A stretch of DNA of 64,000 bases from contig JAJDWE010000038.1 of assembly GCA_022825725.1 (NCBI GenBank), positions 16,376 to 80,375 on the forward strand, in the 5' to 3' direction. The stretch is from Gemmatimonadota bacterium (GTDB lineage: Bacteria; Gemmatimonadota; Gemmatimonadetes; Palauibacterales; Palauibacteraceae). The notes under the pieces are model-generated. The model was not told the origin of the DNA. It was given only the letters and a program-made list of their open reading frames with translations, and searched no databases. Positions 46,626 through 57,035 of this stretch are shown here, piece after piece. Positions within the stretch are counted from its first letter, which is position 1; each line of letters begins with the position of its first letter. A program made the translations under genes and the position numbers.

Positions 46626-46763
46626 ATGACCATCACACTGTACTACATCCTGGTGACGATTCTGCTCGGACTGCTCGTGGGCCTTCTCATGGGCGGCGGT
46701 TTCGCGTTCGCATGCCGGCTCCCCGGACTCGATGCGTCTGACCGGGAGGTCCCGCCGGGCTGA
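46626..46763 (+). CDS. Possible 45-residue single-span membrane protein
   Basis: The frame from ATG 46626 encodes MTITLYYILVTILLGLLVGL and onward to a TGA at 46761-46763: one strong transmembrane helix (about 4-30) with small glycine pairs (LMGGGFAFA), then a short charged tail ending REVPPG. No Shine-Dalgarno is evident. It lies in an otherwise empty 316-base interval between the PlsC gene and the next small gene. The hydrophobic pattern is unusual for chance in this base composition, but the gene call is tentative. Confidence 0.4.
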   Translation: MTITLYYILVTILLGLLVGLLMGGGFAFACRLPGLDASDREVPPG

Positions 46764-46868
46764 CCGAATCAGACCGCATTCGCCGATCCCTCCGACCGCG
46801 AACCTTCTTCCCGATTTCGTGATCGCACGCTATCTTTCTTGGCTGCGTTCCTGCCGCCAGAGGTGCAA

Positions 46869-47120
46869 ATGACAAAGACCTTCCAGGATGACGACGGGCG
46901 CCGGTGGAAAGCATGGCTCGCTTCGCGCGAGGTCTTCTGGCCGGACCCGAACGAAAAGGCGCCGCCCGACGATTTCGAGGCGGTCGTGTTCGTCTGTTTC
47001 TCCGATCCGTATCAGAGCCAGCGGCGGCTTCGGCTTCCGCAGGGTTCGTTCGAACAACTCAGTCTCGATGATCTCAAAAAACACTTCAAGCAGGCGAAAC
47101 TCGATCCCGCCATCCGCTAG
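46869..47120 (+). CDS. Small protein of unknown function, 83 residues
   Basis: Begins MTKTFQDDDGRRWKAWLASREVFWPDP and continues with a strand-rich core (EAVVFVCFSDPYQSQRRLRLPQGSFEQLSLDDLKKHF). No signal peptide or membrane segment. The ATG at 46869 has AGAGGTG just upstream and is preferred over an in-frame ATG at 46839. TATCTT at 46831-46836 could be a -10 box. It is 62 bases before citrate synthase. No family is recognised; the compact size and RLRLP strand suggest a small folded cytoplasmic protein. Confidence 0.7.
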   Translation: MTKTFQDDDGRRWKAWLASREVFWPDPNEKAPPDDFEAVVFVCFSDPYQSQRRLRLPQGSFEQLSLDDLKKHFKQAKLDPAIR

Positions 47121-47182
47121 GGACACGACACTCGCCGTCCGCGCGGAAGCTCCCGCGCCATACCGAAAGGCCTTGTGACAGA

Positions 47183-48307
<1,125 letters not shown>

Positions 48308-48366
48308 GCCGAAGTCGCGGAAGGGGCCGGGGCCCGCCGCAGCCGGCGCCGGCCAACACGCCAACG

Positions 48367-48411
48367 GAAGCGGGCCGCAGGCCTCAAGGGGGCTGCCGAG
48401 CCCGCTTCTTT
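48367..48411 (+). terminator. Terminator-like hairpin after citrate synthase
   Basis: GAAGCGGGC (48367-48375) pairs perfectly with GCCCGCTTC (48400-48408), with an inner GCAG/CTGC stem (48377-48380, 48393-48396), followed by TTT at 48409-48411. A 12-base palindrome, GCCGGCGCCGGC, lies just upstream at 48342-48353. Confidence 0.55.
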
Positions 48412-48451
48412 CGTAGCGGCAAGGGTTGAGACAAGAGCCGAGGCAAGGAAG

Positions 48452-49903
48452 GTGTCGGTGGAGATACGCGCGGGGATACCTGTCGAACGGGAACTGGATG
48501 CCCTCGTCATCCCGTGGTTCGATGACGCAGCTGCGACGGACGAGTGGTGGGAGAGCGCGGCGACGGCGTGGCTGGAGAGCCGTGGGGGCTCCGGGGAGGC
48601 GTCGGGCTGGGTGCGGCTCGGAGCCGCCGACGCCCCCGACGTCTTCGTCGTCCGCCTCGACGCCGGAGCGCGGCCGATGGAGGAGTCGTGCCGGCGGGCG
48701 GCGGGGGCGGGGGTCCGGGCGGCTCGCGAGCGCGGCCTCGGGTCGGTCGGGTTCCGCGTGCCGGAGACGGCGGGCGGGACGGCGTGGCAGGCGTCCGCCG
48801 AAGGGCTCGCGCTCGGCGACTGGCGTTACGACGGACTCCGCGACGCGGAGGGTCGCGCCGCCGCCCCGGAAGAGCGGGTCCTCATCGCCGCGGGCGAGGC
48901 CGGCCCGGAGGCAGAAGCCGCGGTGCGGCGGGGCTGCGTGCTTGCCGAGGCGCAGAACGCCACGCGCGAACTCGTGACGCTCCCGGGCAACGTGGCGACC
49001 CCGCGCTACCTCGCCGCGGAGGCCGAGCGGCTGGCCGGGGAATACGGCTTCCGGGTGGAGGTGCGGGACCTGGAGAGGCTGGAAGAGGAGGGATTCGGGG
49101 GACTCCTCACGGTGGCCCGCGGGTCCGTCGAGGAGCCGCGCTTCATCGAGATGGAGCACGACGGATCGGGCGGAGACCCCGTCGTCGTCGTCGGCAAGGG
49201 CGTGACCTTCGATGCCGGAGGGATCTCGCTCAAGCCCGCCTCGGGCATGGAGGACATGAAGTACGACATGGCGGGCGCCGCGGCCGTGTTCGGGGTCATG
49301 ATCGCGGCGGCGCGCCTCGAGATCCCGCAGCGCGTGATCGGCCTCGTACCTGCGACGGAGAATCTTCCGGCGGGGGACGCCGTGAAGCCGGGGGACGTGA
49401 TCCGCGGACTGTCGGGCAAGTCGATCGAGGTCATCAACACGGACGCGGAGGGTCGCCTCATCCTGTCGGACGCGCTGACGTATGCGCAGCGGCTGGACCC
49501 GGTGGCGATCGTCGACATGGCCACGCTGACCGGGGCATGCGTCGTCGCCCTCGGCCATCACGCGGTGGCGGTGCTCGCGAACGACGACGACATCGCGGAC
49601 GAGCTGTCGGAGGCCGGCGAAGCGACGGGGGAGCGGACGTGGCCGCTGCCGCTGTGGAGGGCGTACCGGGCCCAGCTCGACTCCGATATCGCGGATATCA
49701 AGAACATCGGCGGCCGGGGCGCGGGCACGATCACCGCGGGCTGGTTCCTGCGCGAGTTCGTGTCGGACGACGTGCCCTGGGCCCACCTCGACATCGCGGG
49801 CACGGCGTGGGCGAGGGAGGCGCGCGGCTGGCAGCCGAAGGGAGCCACCGGGGTCGGTGTCCGGCTCGTCCATGAATGGCTGCGCGTCCGCGAGGGAGGG
49901 TGA
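48452..49903 (+). CDS. pepA: Leucyl aminopeptidase (M17, PepA type)
   Basis: Two-metal aminopeptidase that frees N-terminal residues from peptides. The 483-residue protein has a variable N-domain (about 1-155) and the M17 catalytic domain: NATRELVTLPGNVATPRYLA, VVVGKGVTFDAGGISLKPASGMEDMKYDMAGAAAV (metal ligands and catalytic Lys near 250) and the signature NTDAEGRLILSDALTYA near 328-344, which holds further metal ligands and the catalytic Arg. GTG 48452 follows AAGGAAGG. The stop overlaps the start of the downstream outer-membrane gene. Confidence 0.94.
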   Translation: MSVEIRAGIPVERELDALVIPWFDDAAATDEWWESAATAWLESRGGSGEASGWVRLGAADAPDVFVVRLDAGARPMEESCRRAAGAGVRAARERGLGSVGFRVPETAGGTAWQASAEGLALGDWRYDGLRDAEGRAAAPEERVLIAAGEAGPEAEAAVRRGCVLAEAQNATRELVTLPGNVATPRYLAAEAERLAGEYGFRVEVRDLERLEEEGFGGLLTVARGSVEEPRFIEMEHDGSGGDPVVVVGKGVTFDAGGISLKPASGMEDMKYDMAGAAAVFGVMIAAARLEIPQRVIGLVPATENLPAGDAVKPGDVIRGLSGKSIEVINTDAEGRLILSDALTYAQRLDPVAIVDMATLTGACVVALGHHAVAVLANDDDIADELSEAGEATGERTWPLPLWRAYRAQLDSDIADIKNIGGRGAGTITAGWFLREFVSDDVPWAHLDIAGTAWAREARGWQPKGATGVGVRLVHEWLRVREGG

Positions 49904-51765
49904 CGAAGATCTTCCTCCGCGTTCTCGGCGCCGGTGCGGGGTTCTCCCGCGGGCTGCCAGGTGCGCTGCTGCTCACCCTTGGAGGCGTCTCCGCGGCGCA
50001 TGCCCAGGACCCGCCGATCCCCGACAGCCTGGAGATCGTGCCCGACTCGGTCCTCGCCGCCTTCGCCGACAGCACGCCGGGACGGGCCCAGAGCTTTCCG
50101 GGGCGCCTGACGGGGCTGCGCGGCCCGACGCACGAGATCTTCGACTGCGACCGCGAGTGCGTGCACGCGTCGCCCTCGTTCACCCTCCTCGAACTCCTCC
50201 TCGAGCACGTTCCGGGCATCACGGGCGTCCGCGGCGAGTTCTACCAGGGGCCCCACCACGTCTTCGACGGCGGCTTCGGGCCGGGGTTCGCGACCCTCTA
50301 CGTCGACGGCCGCGAAATCCTCTCCCTCTCCCGGGCCCAGGCGGACCTGCGGCGCGTGTCGCTGAACTACGTCGACCGGGTGCGCGTGTATCGCGGCGCG
50401 GACGGCCTCGTCATCGATGTGGACCTCATCCGCCACGATGGCGTCCAGGCCTACTCCCGCGTGAGCGGGCTGACCGGGGACCCGCGCTCCGAGATCCTCG
50501 ATGCCGTCTTCGCCAACTCGCTGGGCGGTGCGTCCAACGTCGAAGCTTCCTTCGAACGGTACGACGTGCGGGACCGGCAGAACGACCAGAACCGGTTCGC
50601 CGTGCAGGGCCGGTTCTCGTGGATGCCGCGCTCGAACGACTTCGGGATGCAGTTCGAGTATCGCAACGAGACGATCGAGCGCACCGGGCTCGACACGCTG
50701 AACTTCTCGCGCAGGGAGCTCGTGCTCCGGACGCGGGCGAACCTGGGGGAACGGGCCCAGCTCGAGGCCTACGGGCAGGCCACGACCTTCACGGACGTCG
50801 TCGACAACCTCCCGGACAGCATTTCGCCGCCCCAACGGGGCGCGGATGGCGTCGGCCTGCGGTTTTCGGCGCAGCCCGGGTCGGGTGGGATCTCGATGGG
50901 CCTCCGCTTCGCCGGGCGCGACCCCTACGCATCGCGCCTCGCGGATCTCTCCGCCTGGCAGCCCATCGGTCCCTTTGCGCTCGAGGGAGGCGCCGAACTC
51001 GCGAGCTGGAACGAGTTCCCGACGAAGTCCTGGCGGGCGGGGGCGGCCTTCCGGGAGACGCTCCTCTTTCCGATCGAGTTGAGGGCGTTCACGGCGGAGG
51101 GAACGCGGGGGGTCGGCTTTCCCCAACATCCCATGCTCGACACCCTCTCGATGTCGGAATTCCTGTCCGCGGACACCCTGCGGTTCGACTCCCGCGGCGC
51201 CTCGGCGGCCCTCGCGGTCGGGCCGTTCAACCTCTCCGCCCGCTACTCGGAACAATGGATGGACCGGCAGGTCGGGTTCGGCGCCCCCTTCGATCGTCTC
51301 GTCGTCGCGGATTCCGCGGAGGTGGACATCACCTCGCTGGAAGTGCGCTTCGATGGGCCCGTCGTGCCCCTCGGCGTGCTGCTGCGGGGAGTGGAGCCCA
51401 TCCGCCTGCGCGCTTCGTGGCGAAAGTTCGATTCCCGCGGCGCCGAGACGCTCTTTCTCCCCGATCGCCTGTTCCGCACCGAGCTGTACCTGTACGACAC
51501 CTTCTTCGACGAGCACCTCCGGATCTGGGTGTCCGTGTTCATCGATCGCCGCGGGGCGCGGCTGGTCCCCGTCCCCGGTTCGCCCGATCCGGTGATGCTG
51601 GACGCCGACAGCTGGATGGGCGGACACCTGATGTTCAAGATCGCCGACTTTCGGTTCTTCTGGCGGTTCGGCAACCTGGGTGCGGACCGAATCGGAGATT
51701 TTCAGGGCGCGCACTTCCCCCGGCAGCTCAACGTGTTCGGTCTGCGCTGGGAGTTCTTCAATTGA
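49900..51765 (+). CDS. Outer-membrane protein with TonB-receptor-like plug domain
   Basis: A 621-residue protein with a signal peptide (LPGALLLTLGGVSAAHAQ, cleavage near 36). A plug-like segment follows at about 70-165 (SFTLLELLLEHVPGITGVRGEF, LYVDGREILSLSRAQADLRRVSLNYVDRVRVYRG), then a region of many amphipathic strands ending in LNVFGLRWEFFN, an aromatic C-terminus typical of barrels. No TonB box was identified, so energised transport is unproved. GTG 49900 overlaps the pepA stop by 4 bases, but ATG 49876 in the same frame is also possible. Substrate unknown. Confidence 0.78.
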   Translation: MTKIFLRVLGAGAGFSRGLPGALLLTLGGVSAAHAQDPPIPDSLEIVPDSVLAAFADSTPGRAQSFPGRLTGLRGPTHEIFDCDRECVHASPSFTLLELLLEHVPGITGVRGEFYQGPHHVFDGGFGPGFATLYVDGREILSLSRAQADLRRVSLNYVDRVRVYRGADGLVIDVDLIRHDGVQAYSRVSGLTGDPRSEILDAVFANSLGGASNVEASFERYDVRDRQNDQNRFAVQGRFSWMPRSNDFGMQFEYRNETIERTGLDTLNFSRRELVLRTRANLGERAQLEAYGQATTFTDVVDNLPDSISPPQRGADGVGLRFSAQPGSGGISMGLRFAGRDPYASRLADLSAWQPIGPFALEGGAELASWNEFPTKSWRAGAAFRETLLFPIELRAFTAEGTRGVGFPQHPMLDTLSMSEFLSADTLRFDSRGASAALAVGPFNLSARYSEQWMDRQVGFGAPFDRLVVADSAEVDITSLEVRFDGPVVPLGVLLRGVEPIRLRASWRKFDSRGAETLFLPDRLFRTELYLYDTFFDEHLRIWVSVFIDRRGARLVPVPGSPDPVMLDADSWMGGHLMFKIADFRFFWRFGNLGADRIGDFQGAHFPRQLNVFGLRWEFFN

Positions 51766-51796
51766 TCGGCCGGGCGCCGCGCCGGGAGATGTCGAA

Positions 51797-52678
51797 GTGA
51801 TTCGCAGCATGACCGGCTACGGGTCGGCGACCGTGACGCGGGAGGGCGGGACGGTCACGGTCGAAGCGCGCTCGGTGAATTCCCGGGGGCTGAAGGTCGT
51901 GGTGAAGGCGCCCCCCGGCCGGGAGCGCTGGGAAAGCGAGCTTCGCACCCTCGCGGAGTCCCGGGCCCGCCGGGGCCGGCTGGATCTCTTCGTCCGCGTG
52001 GAGGGCGCGTCGGACGAGGGAGGCGCGAGCCTGGACGAGGCACGCGTGCGGGAAGTGCTCGATGCGTGTGCACGGCTTCGGGATGACTTCGGGGTTTCCG
52101 GCGAACCGGACATTGCTTTGCTGCTTCGCGTGGGCGGCATCTTCCGGAAGGCGGGCGGCGAGGGCGCGGAATTCGTCCCGGAGACGGAGGATGTGAAGGA
52201 GGCGGCGGCGGACGCGCTCGAGCTCCTGGTGGAGATGCGGGACCGGGAAGGAGCTCGGCTCGAGGTCGACCTCCGGGGACGGCTGGCGGGTATCCGGGAG
52301 GCCGTCGATGGCGCGGAGGTGCTGGCGCCGGAACGGCTCGAACGCGAGCGGCGCCGGCTTCGCGACGCGGTCGCGGACCTCGCCGGGAAGGGCCTGGATG
52401 AGGATCGGCTGACGCGCGAGATTGCGCTCATCGCGGACCGCTGGGAGATCAGCGAGGAACTCGTGCGCGCCCGCTCGCACGTCGAAGCCTTCGAGGAGTT
52501 CCTCGAGGCCCCGAGCGACGAGCCCGTGGGGCGGCGGCTCGGCTTCCTCGTGCAGGAATTGCAGCGCGAGGTCAACACGCTGGGCGCAAAAGCGAACGAC
52601 TCCCGAATATCGAGACTCGTGGTGGAAGCGAAGAACGAGATCGAGAGGCTCCGGGAGCAGGTGGAAAACGTCGAGTGA
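51797..52678 (+). CDS. yicC: YicC family endoribonuclease-like protein
   Basis: Members are stress-associated endoribonucleases. The 293-residue protein begins IRSMTGYGSATVTREGGTVTVEARSVNSRGLKV, the family N-terminal signature, and ends with the conserved block GRRLGFLVQELQREVNTLGAKANDSRISRLVVEAKNEIERLREQVENVE. GTG 51797 gives the usual VIRSMTGYG beginning; ATG 51809 is a later option. The GTGA overlap with guanylate kinase reproduces the common bacterial yicC-gmk-rpoZ order. Confidence 0.93.
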   Translation: MIRSMTGYGSATVTREGGTVTVEARSVNSRGLKVVVKAPPGRERWESELRTLAESRARRGRLDLFVRVEGASDEGGASLDEARVREVLDACARLRDDFGVSGEPDIALLLRVGGIFRKAGGEGAEFVPETEDVKEAAADALELLVEMRDREGARLEVDLRGRLAGIREAVDGAEVLAPERLERERRRLRDAVADLAGKGLDEDRLTREIALIADRWEISEELVRARSHVEAFEEFLEAPSDEPVGRRLGFLVQELQREVNTLGAKANDSRISRLVVEAKNEIERLREQVENVE

Positions 52679-53331
52679 CCTCCGGGGCAGCCGGGTCGCG
52701 CACCCTCTTCCCCGTCATCCTCGCGGGACCCTCCGGGGCGGGGAAGACGACGATCCGCGATCGGCTGCTCGCTGACGCCGCCTCCCCCGGATTCCATTTC
52801 TCGGTTTCGATGACGACGCGGGCGCCACGTGCGGGAGAACGGGATGGCGCGGACTACCGGTTCGTCTCGCGAGACCGGTTCGAGGCGTTGGTGGACGCCG
52901 GCGCGATGCTCGAATACGCGACCGTCCACGGCGAACGCTACGGGACGCCCCGGGACAACCTCGACCGGGCGCGGGAAGCCGGCGCCCATCTTCTGCTCGA
53001 CATCGACGTGCAGGGGGCGCGGCAGGTGTGGGAGGCCGTCGCGCAGGTCCTCTCGATCTTCATCGTCCCACCCACCGCAGACCGGATCGCGCGGCAGCTG
53101 CGGGGGCGGGGCAGCGAAAGTCCGGAGCAGCTCCGGCGGCGGCTCACGAACGCCCGATCGGAGCTGGAAGCCGCGGCGGAGTTCGATCGTCTCGTCGTCA
53201 ATGACCGGATCGAGGACGCCGTCGCCGAAGTGTCGGCGCTCGTGGCAAAAGGACTCGTACCGGACCGCCGTCTCGGAGCGGCCGAGCAGCGGCAGGTGAA
53301 ACGGATCATCGGCGAGTTGGATGCCATCTGA
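52675..53331 (+). CDS. gmk: Guanylate kinase
   Basis: Phosphorylates GMP to GDP using ATP. The 218-residue protein has the P-loop GPSGAGKTT (about 18-26), the GMP-binding segment SVSMTTRAPRAGERDGADYRFVSRDRF, YGTPRDNLDRA and LLLDIDVQGARQV, then the lid and C-terminal helices. GTG overlaps the yicC stop. rpoZ follows after 73 bases with an AT-richer, GGGAGAG-containing leader. Confidence 0.96.
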   Translation: MTSGAAGSRTLFPVILAGPSGAGKTTIRDRLLADAASPGFHFSVSMTTRAPRAGERDGADYRFVSRDRFEALVDAGAMLEYATVHGERYGTPRDNLDRAREAGAHLLLDIDVQGARQVWEAVAQVLSIFIVPPTADRIARQLRGRGSESPEQLRRRLTNARSELEAAAEFDRLVVNDRIEDAVAEVSALVAKGLVPDRRLGAAEQRQVKRIIGELDAI

Positions 53332-53404
53332 CGCATGTGGTAGATTCCTGAACGGGCGCGGTCCGGCGAGGGACCGCGGCACGGAAATAAAAGGGAGAGA
53401 TGGA

Positions 53405-53626
53405 ATGAAGGTGTTTACGCCGGACGCCGTGGCGAAGGCGGCGACGAACAAGTACTTGGGCGTCCTCGTTGCCGCGAAGTATGCGCGCGAACTCAACGCC
53501 CTCCCGCTCGAGCGCTCGCCGTACGGCGCGGAGAAGTTGACTACGGTCGCGGCGGACGCGCTGACCTCGGACGAAAAGAAGCTCCAATACCGGCTGGTCC
53601 GGGCGCGCCCCACCCTGATGCCCTAA
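53405..53626 (+). CDS. rpoZ: DNA-directed RNA polymerase omega subunit
   Basis: Small subunit that helps fold beta-prime into the polymerase. The 73-residue protein contains the family core AAKYARELNALPLE and EKLTTVAADALTSDEKKLQYRL. The ATG at 53405 is preceded by a GGGAGAG site at 53392-53398; an in-frame ATG at 53321 would start inside gmk. Length and place between gmk and coaBC are typical. The N-terminal KVFTPDAVAKAATNKYLGVLVA is somewhat divergent. Confidence 0.9.
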   Translation: MKVFTPDAVAKAATNKYLGVLVAAKYARELNALPLERSPYGAEKLTTVAADALTSDEKKLQYRLVRARPTLMP

Positions 53627-53642
53627 GCGGCCGGGCCCTTCC

Positions 53643-54845
53643 GTGCGGCCCTTCGACGGTCGTCGCGTGCTGCTCGTCGTATCCGGCGGGATCGCCGCGT
53701 ACAAGAGCGCGATCCTCACCCGCCGCCTGATCGAGGCCGGGGCCGGGGTCGAGGTCATCCTGACCGCCGCGGCCGAGCGCTTCATCGGACGCGTCACCTT
53801 CGAGGGGATTACGGGCCGCCCGGCACACGCGTCGCTGTGGGATCGGCCCATGGCGCACCTGGACCTCGGTCTCGAAGCCGATATCGTCGTCGTCGCGCCC
53901 GCGACGGCCAACCTCATCTCCAGGCTCGCGGCCGGCGCCGCGGACGACCTCGCGGCGACCGCCGTGCTGGCCTCGCGGGCGCCGGTGATCCTCTGCCCCG
54001 CGATGAACACGCGGATGTGGGAGCATCCGATCACGCAGGCGAACGTCGCGCGGCTCGTCGATGTCGGGTACGGGATCGCCGGGCCCGCCGATGGTCCGCT
54101 CGCGGAGGGGGAGAGCGGGCCGGGACGGCTTCTGGAGCCGGAGGAGATCCTGCCGCGCATCGGGCGGGCGCTCGAGACGGCCACCGGTCTGCGCGGACGA
54201 AAAATCGTCGTGACAGCGGGGCCGACGCGAGCCGCGCTGGATCCCGTCCGCTTCATCTCGAACCGTTCTTCGGGCCGCATGGGGTTCGCGCTCGCCGAAG
54301 CCGCCTGGCGGCGCGGGGCCGATGTCACGCTCATCAGCGGGCCCGGCCGAGTGCCGCGACCCCCGGGGCCCGACGTGGTGGAGGTCGAGACGGCCGGCGA
54401 GATGCTGGCCGTGTTGGAGACGGCGTTGACGGATGCGGACATCCTTCTGATGGCTGCGGCCGTCGGCGACTTCGAGCCGACCCGCACGGCGGACTCGAAG
54501 ATCAAGAAGGGGGACGGGTTCCAACTTTTGCTCCGGGCGGGCCCGGACCTGCTGCTTGAGACGCGGGCTTTCCGCGAACGGAAGGGAATCTTTACTCTGG
54601 GTTTTGCGCTCGAGACGGAGGACCTTCTGGCCCGCGGACGAGAGAAACTCGAGCGGAAGGGCATGCACCTCGTTGCGGTGAACTCGGCCGTCGAGCGCGA
54701 CGCCGGCTTCGAGTCCGAGACGAACCGCATCACGTTGATCAACCGGAGCGGCCGGGTCGAGGAGTTGCCTTTGGCGAAGAAGACGGAGTTGGCGGACGAA
54801 CTGCTCGACCGGATCGAAGCCTCGATGGCGGCGGCGGAGAGGTGA
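53643..54845 (+). CDS. coaBC: Bifunctional phosphopantothenoylcysteine decarboxylase/phosphopantothenate--cysteine ligase
   Basis: Two consecutive steps of coenzyme A synthesis. The 400-residue protein has the flavoprotein CoaC domain first (about 1-180: LLVVSGGIAAYKSAIL, APATANLISRLAAGAADDL, and PAMNTRMWEHP, which carries the substrate-binding PXMNXXMW motif) and the CoaB domain after it (about 190-400: VTAGPTRAALDPVRFISNRSSGRMGFALAEAA, AAAVGDFEP, KIKK). The GTG start is 17 bases after rpoZ. It overlaps udg by GTGA. Confidence 0.95.
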   Translation: MRPFDGRRVLLVVSGGIAAYKSAILTRRLIEAGAGVEVILTAAAERFIGRVTFEGITGRPAHASLWDRPMAHLDLGLEADIVVVAPATANLISRLAAGAADDLAATAVLASRAPVILCPAMNTRMWEHPITQANVARLVDVGYGIAGPADGPLAEGESGPGRLLEPEEILPRIGRALETATGLRGRKIVVTAGPTRAALDPVRFISNRSSGRMGFALAEAAWRRGADVTLISGPGRVPRPPGPDVVEVETAGEMLAVLETALTDADILLMAAAVGDFEPTRTADSKIKKGDGFQLLLRAGPDLLLETRAFRERKGIFTLGFALETEDLLARGREKLERKGMHLVAVNSAVERDAGFESETNRITLINRSGRVEELPLAKKTELADELLDRIEASMAAAER

Positions 54846-55657
54846 ACCCGCCGGATGCCGAAGCCCGGACGCTCGCCCGCGGCTTTCTCGAGCAGACGCT
54901 CTCCTCGGAGGGGAACGCGCTCATGCTCGAGCACGCGACGCGCGACGAGGTCGTGCGCCGCCTGGCGTCCGCCGGGCGCGTGCCGCACTCGGGCGCCGCG
55001 GCGCCCGGGGACGGGGACGCCGGCCCCGCCGCCGCAGCGACGAGCCCGGCCGCCACGGTGACGCGGTCGGAGATCGCCGAGGCGCCGGACCTGGAGGCGC
55101 TGGCCGCGCTCGTCGCCTCCTGCACTCGCTGCACGCTCCACGAATCGCGGAAGAATCCGGTTTTCGGCGAGGGGGCGGCGAACGCTCGCGTCGTGTGCGT
55201 GGGGGAGGCTCCAGGCAAGCACGAAGATGACACCGGCCGCCCCTTCGTCGGCCGGGCCGGCCAGCTGCTCGATCGCCTCCTGATGTCCATCGGGCTTCCG
55301 CGGACGTCCGTCTACATCTGCAACGTCCTGAAGTCCCGGCCGCCCCGGAACCGCGACCCGCTCCCCGCAGAGGTCGCGGCCTGCGCTCCCTATCTCCTGC
55401 GGCAGCTTGCGCTCATCGAACCCGAGGTGATCATCGCCTTCGGCGCCTTTGCCGCGCGCACGCTGCTCGAAACGAAATCCGCGCTCGGCCGGCTCCGCGG
55501 CACCGTGCACAGCTATTCCGGGTACCCTGTTGTCGCCACCTACCACCCGGCGGCGCTCCTCCGTAACCCCGGCTGGATACGGCCGACGTGGGAGGATCTG
55601 CAGATCGTGCGCCGCATGCTCGACGGCGCCGGAGACCGCGAGGCCCGCGGTGGTTGA
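54842..55657 (+). CDS. udg: Family 4 uracil-DNA glycosylase
   Basis: Removes uracil from DNA. The 271-residue protein has an N-terminal helical extension of about 85 residues with a Gly/Ala/Pro-rich linker, then the glycosylase domain: Fe-S cysteines in SCTRC and in the segment CNVLKSRPPRNRDPLPAEVAAC, motif 1 GEAPGKHEDDTGRPFVGRAG and motif 2 TYHPAALLRNP. The four cysteines and the GEAPG form define family 4. Starts at GTG within the coaBC stop; the end overlaps dnaB by 8 bases. Confidence 0.94.
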   Translation: MNPPDAEARTLARGFLEQTLSSEGNALMLEHATRDEVVRRLASAGRVPHSGAAAPGDGDAGPAAAATSPAATVTRSEIAEAPDLEALAALVASCTRCTLHESRKNPVFGEGAANARVVCVGEAPGKHEDDTGRPFVGRAGQLLDRLLMSIGLPRTSVYICNVLKSRPPRNRDPLPAEVAACAPYLLRQLALIEPEVIIAFGAFAARTLLETKSALGRLRGTVHSYSGYPVVATYHPAALLRNPGWIRPTWEDLQIVRRMLDGAGDREARGG

Positions 55658-57035
55658 GACGGCGATCAGCCTCCCCAGCGACGAGATCGAGGCGCGGCGC
55701 ACGCCCTGGTCCGAGGAGGCCGAGATTTCGGTCCTCGGGGCGATGCTCATCGACGGCGATTCCGTCGCCATCGCCCTCGAGCGAATCGACGATTCCGCGT
55801 TCCACCGGGAGGGCAACCGCCGGATCTTCCGCGCGATGGTGCGCCTGTACGGGCGCGGCGACGTCATCGACGCCGTCACGCTCGCGGATGAACTGCAGAG
55901 CGCGGCGGAACTCGATGCCGTCGGCGGGATGGCATACCTCGCGAAGCTCGTGGACGCGGTGCCCACCGCCGCCAACATCGCCTACCACTGCCGGATTCTG
56001 CGCGACAAGACGGTGCTTCGGCGGCTCATCTCCAGCGCCACCGAGATCATCCAGGACGCCTACGAAACCGGGTCGGGCGAGGTCGACGAGACCCTCGACC
56101 GCGCGGAGCAGAGGATCTTCGAGATCTCCCAGGCGGAGCAGCGCGGGACCTTCATCCGCATCAAGGAAGTCCTGCGCTCGACGATGGACCGGATCGACGA
56201 ACTCGTGCGGAACCCGGGCTCGATCACCGGCGTCGCATCCGGATTCCCCGATCTCGACCGGATGACGGCGGGGTTCCAGCCGGCCGACCTCGTCGTCCTC
56301 GCCGGGCGCCCCTCGATGGGCAAGACGGCCCTCGCGCTGAACATTGCCCAGCACACGGCGATCGGCGAGGACGTCCCGGTGGCGATCTTCTCGCTCGAAA
56401 TGTCGAGAGAGTCGCTCGTCCAGCGGATGCTGAGCGCAGAGTCCAAGGTGGATTCGAGCCGGATCCGGACGGGGCGACTGACATCCGACGACTTCACGCG
56501 GCTGGCGAGCGGAGCCGGACACCTGAACACGGCGCCGATCTGGATCGACGACACGCCCGCGATCTCGCCCATCGAACTCCGGGCCAAGGTGCGGCGCCTC
56601 CACGCGGAGGTCGGCGTCGGGCTCGTCGTGCTCGACTACCTGCAGCTGATGTCCGGCGGCGCGCGGGTCGAGAACCGCCAGCAGGAGATCAGCGCGATCT
56701 CCCGGTCGCTCAAGGCGATCGCGAAGGAGGTCGGCGTGCCGCTCCTCGCGCTTTCCCAGCTCTCGCGGGCGCCCGAGCAGCGCGAAGGGAATCGGCCGCG
56801 GCTCTCCGACCTCCGTGAGTCGGGCGCGATCGAGCAGGATGCGGATGTCGTCCTCTTCATCTTCCGCGAGGAGATGCACCGCAAACCGGAAGAGGTGGAG
56901 GAACGAGGATTGGCGGGGAAGGCCGAACTGATCGTGGGCAAGCAGCGCAACGGGCCGACGGGAACCGTCGAACTCTATTTCCACAAGGCCTTCACGGCGT
57001 TCGAATCCGTGAGCCGCCGTCCGGAACCCGACTAA
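55650..57035 (+). CDS. dnaB: Replicative DNA helicase DnaB
   Basis: Hexameric helicase at the replication fork. The 461-residue protein has the N-terminal DnaG-binding domain (about 15-115: EAEISVLGAMLIDGDSV) and RecA-like domain with Walker A GRPSMGKTALALNIA (near 219), LEMSRESLVQRML, Walker B VVLDYLQLMSGG, and LSQLSRAPEQREGNRPRLSDLRESGAIEQDADVV. No intein interrupts the Walker A or other motifs. GTG 55650 is the first start that yields the normal N-terminus; the upstream open frame is udg read in another frame. Confidence 0.96.
   Translation: MVETAISLPSDEIEARRTPWSEEAEISVLGAMLIDGDSVAIALERIDDSAFHREGNRRIFRAMVRLYGRGDVIDAVTLADELQSAAELDAVGGMAYLAKLVDAVPTAANIAYHCRILRDKTVLRRLISSATEIIQDAYETGSGEVDETLDRAEQRIFEISQAEQRGTFIRIKEVLRSTMDRIDELVRNPGSITGVASGFPDLDRMTAGFQPADLVVLAGRPSMGKTALALNIAQHTAIGEDVPVAIFSLEMSRESLVQRMLSAESKVDSSRIRTGRLTSDDFTRLASGAGHLNTAPIWIDDTPAISPIELRAKVRRLHAEVGVGLVVLDYLQLMSGGARVENRQQEISAISRSLKAIAKEVGVPLLALSQLSRAPEQREGNRPRLSDLRESGAIEQDADVVLFIFREEMHRKPEEVEERGLAGKAELIVGKQRNGPTGTVELYFHKAFTAFESVSRRPEPD

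Noticed and set aside
55650..57035. Possible intein in dnaB
   Set aside because: DnaB is a frequent intein host, but the protein is contiguous through Walker A and B at normal length.
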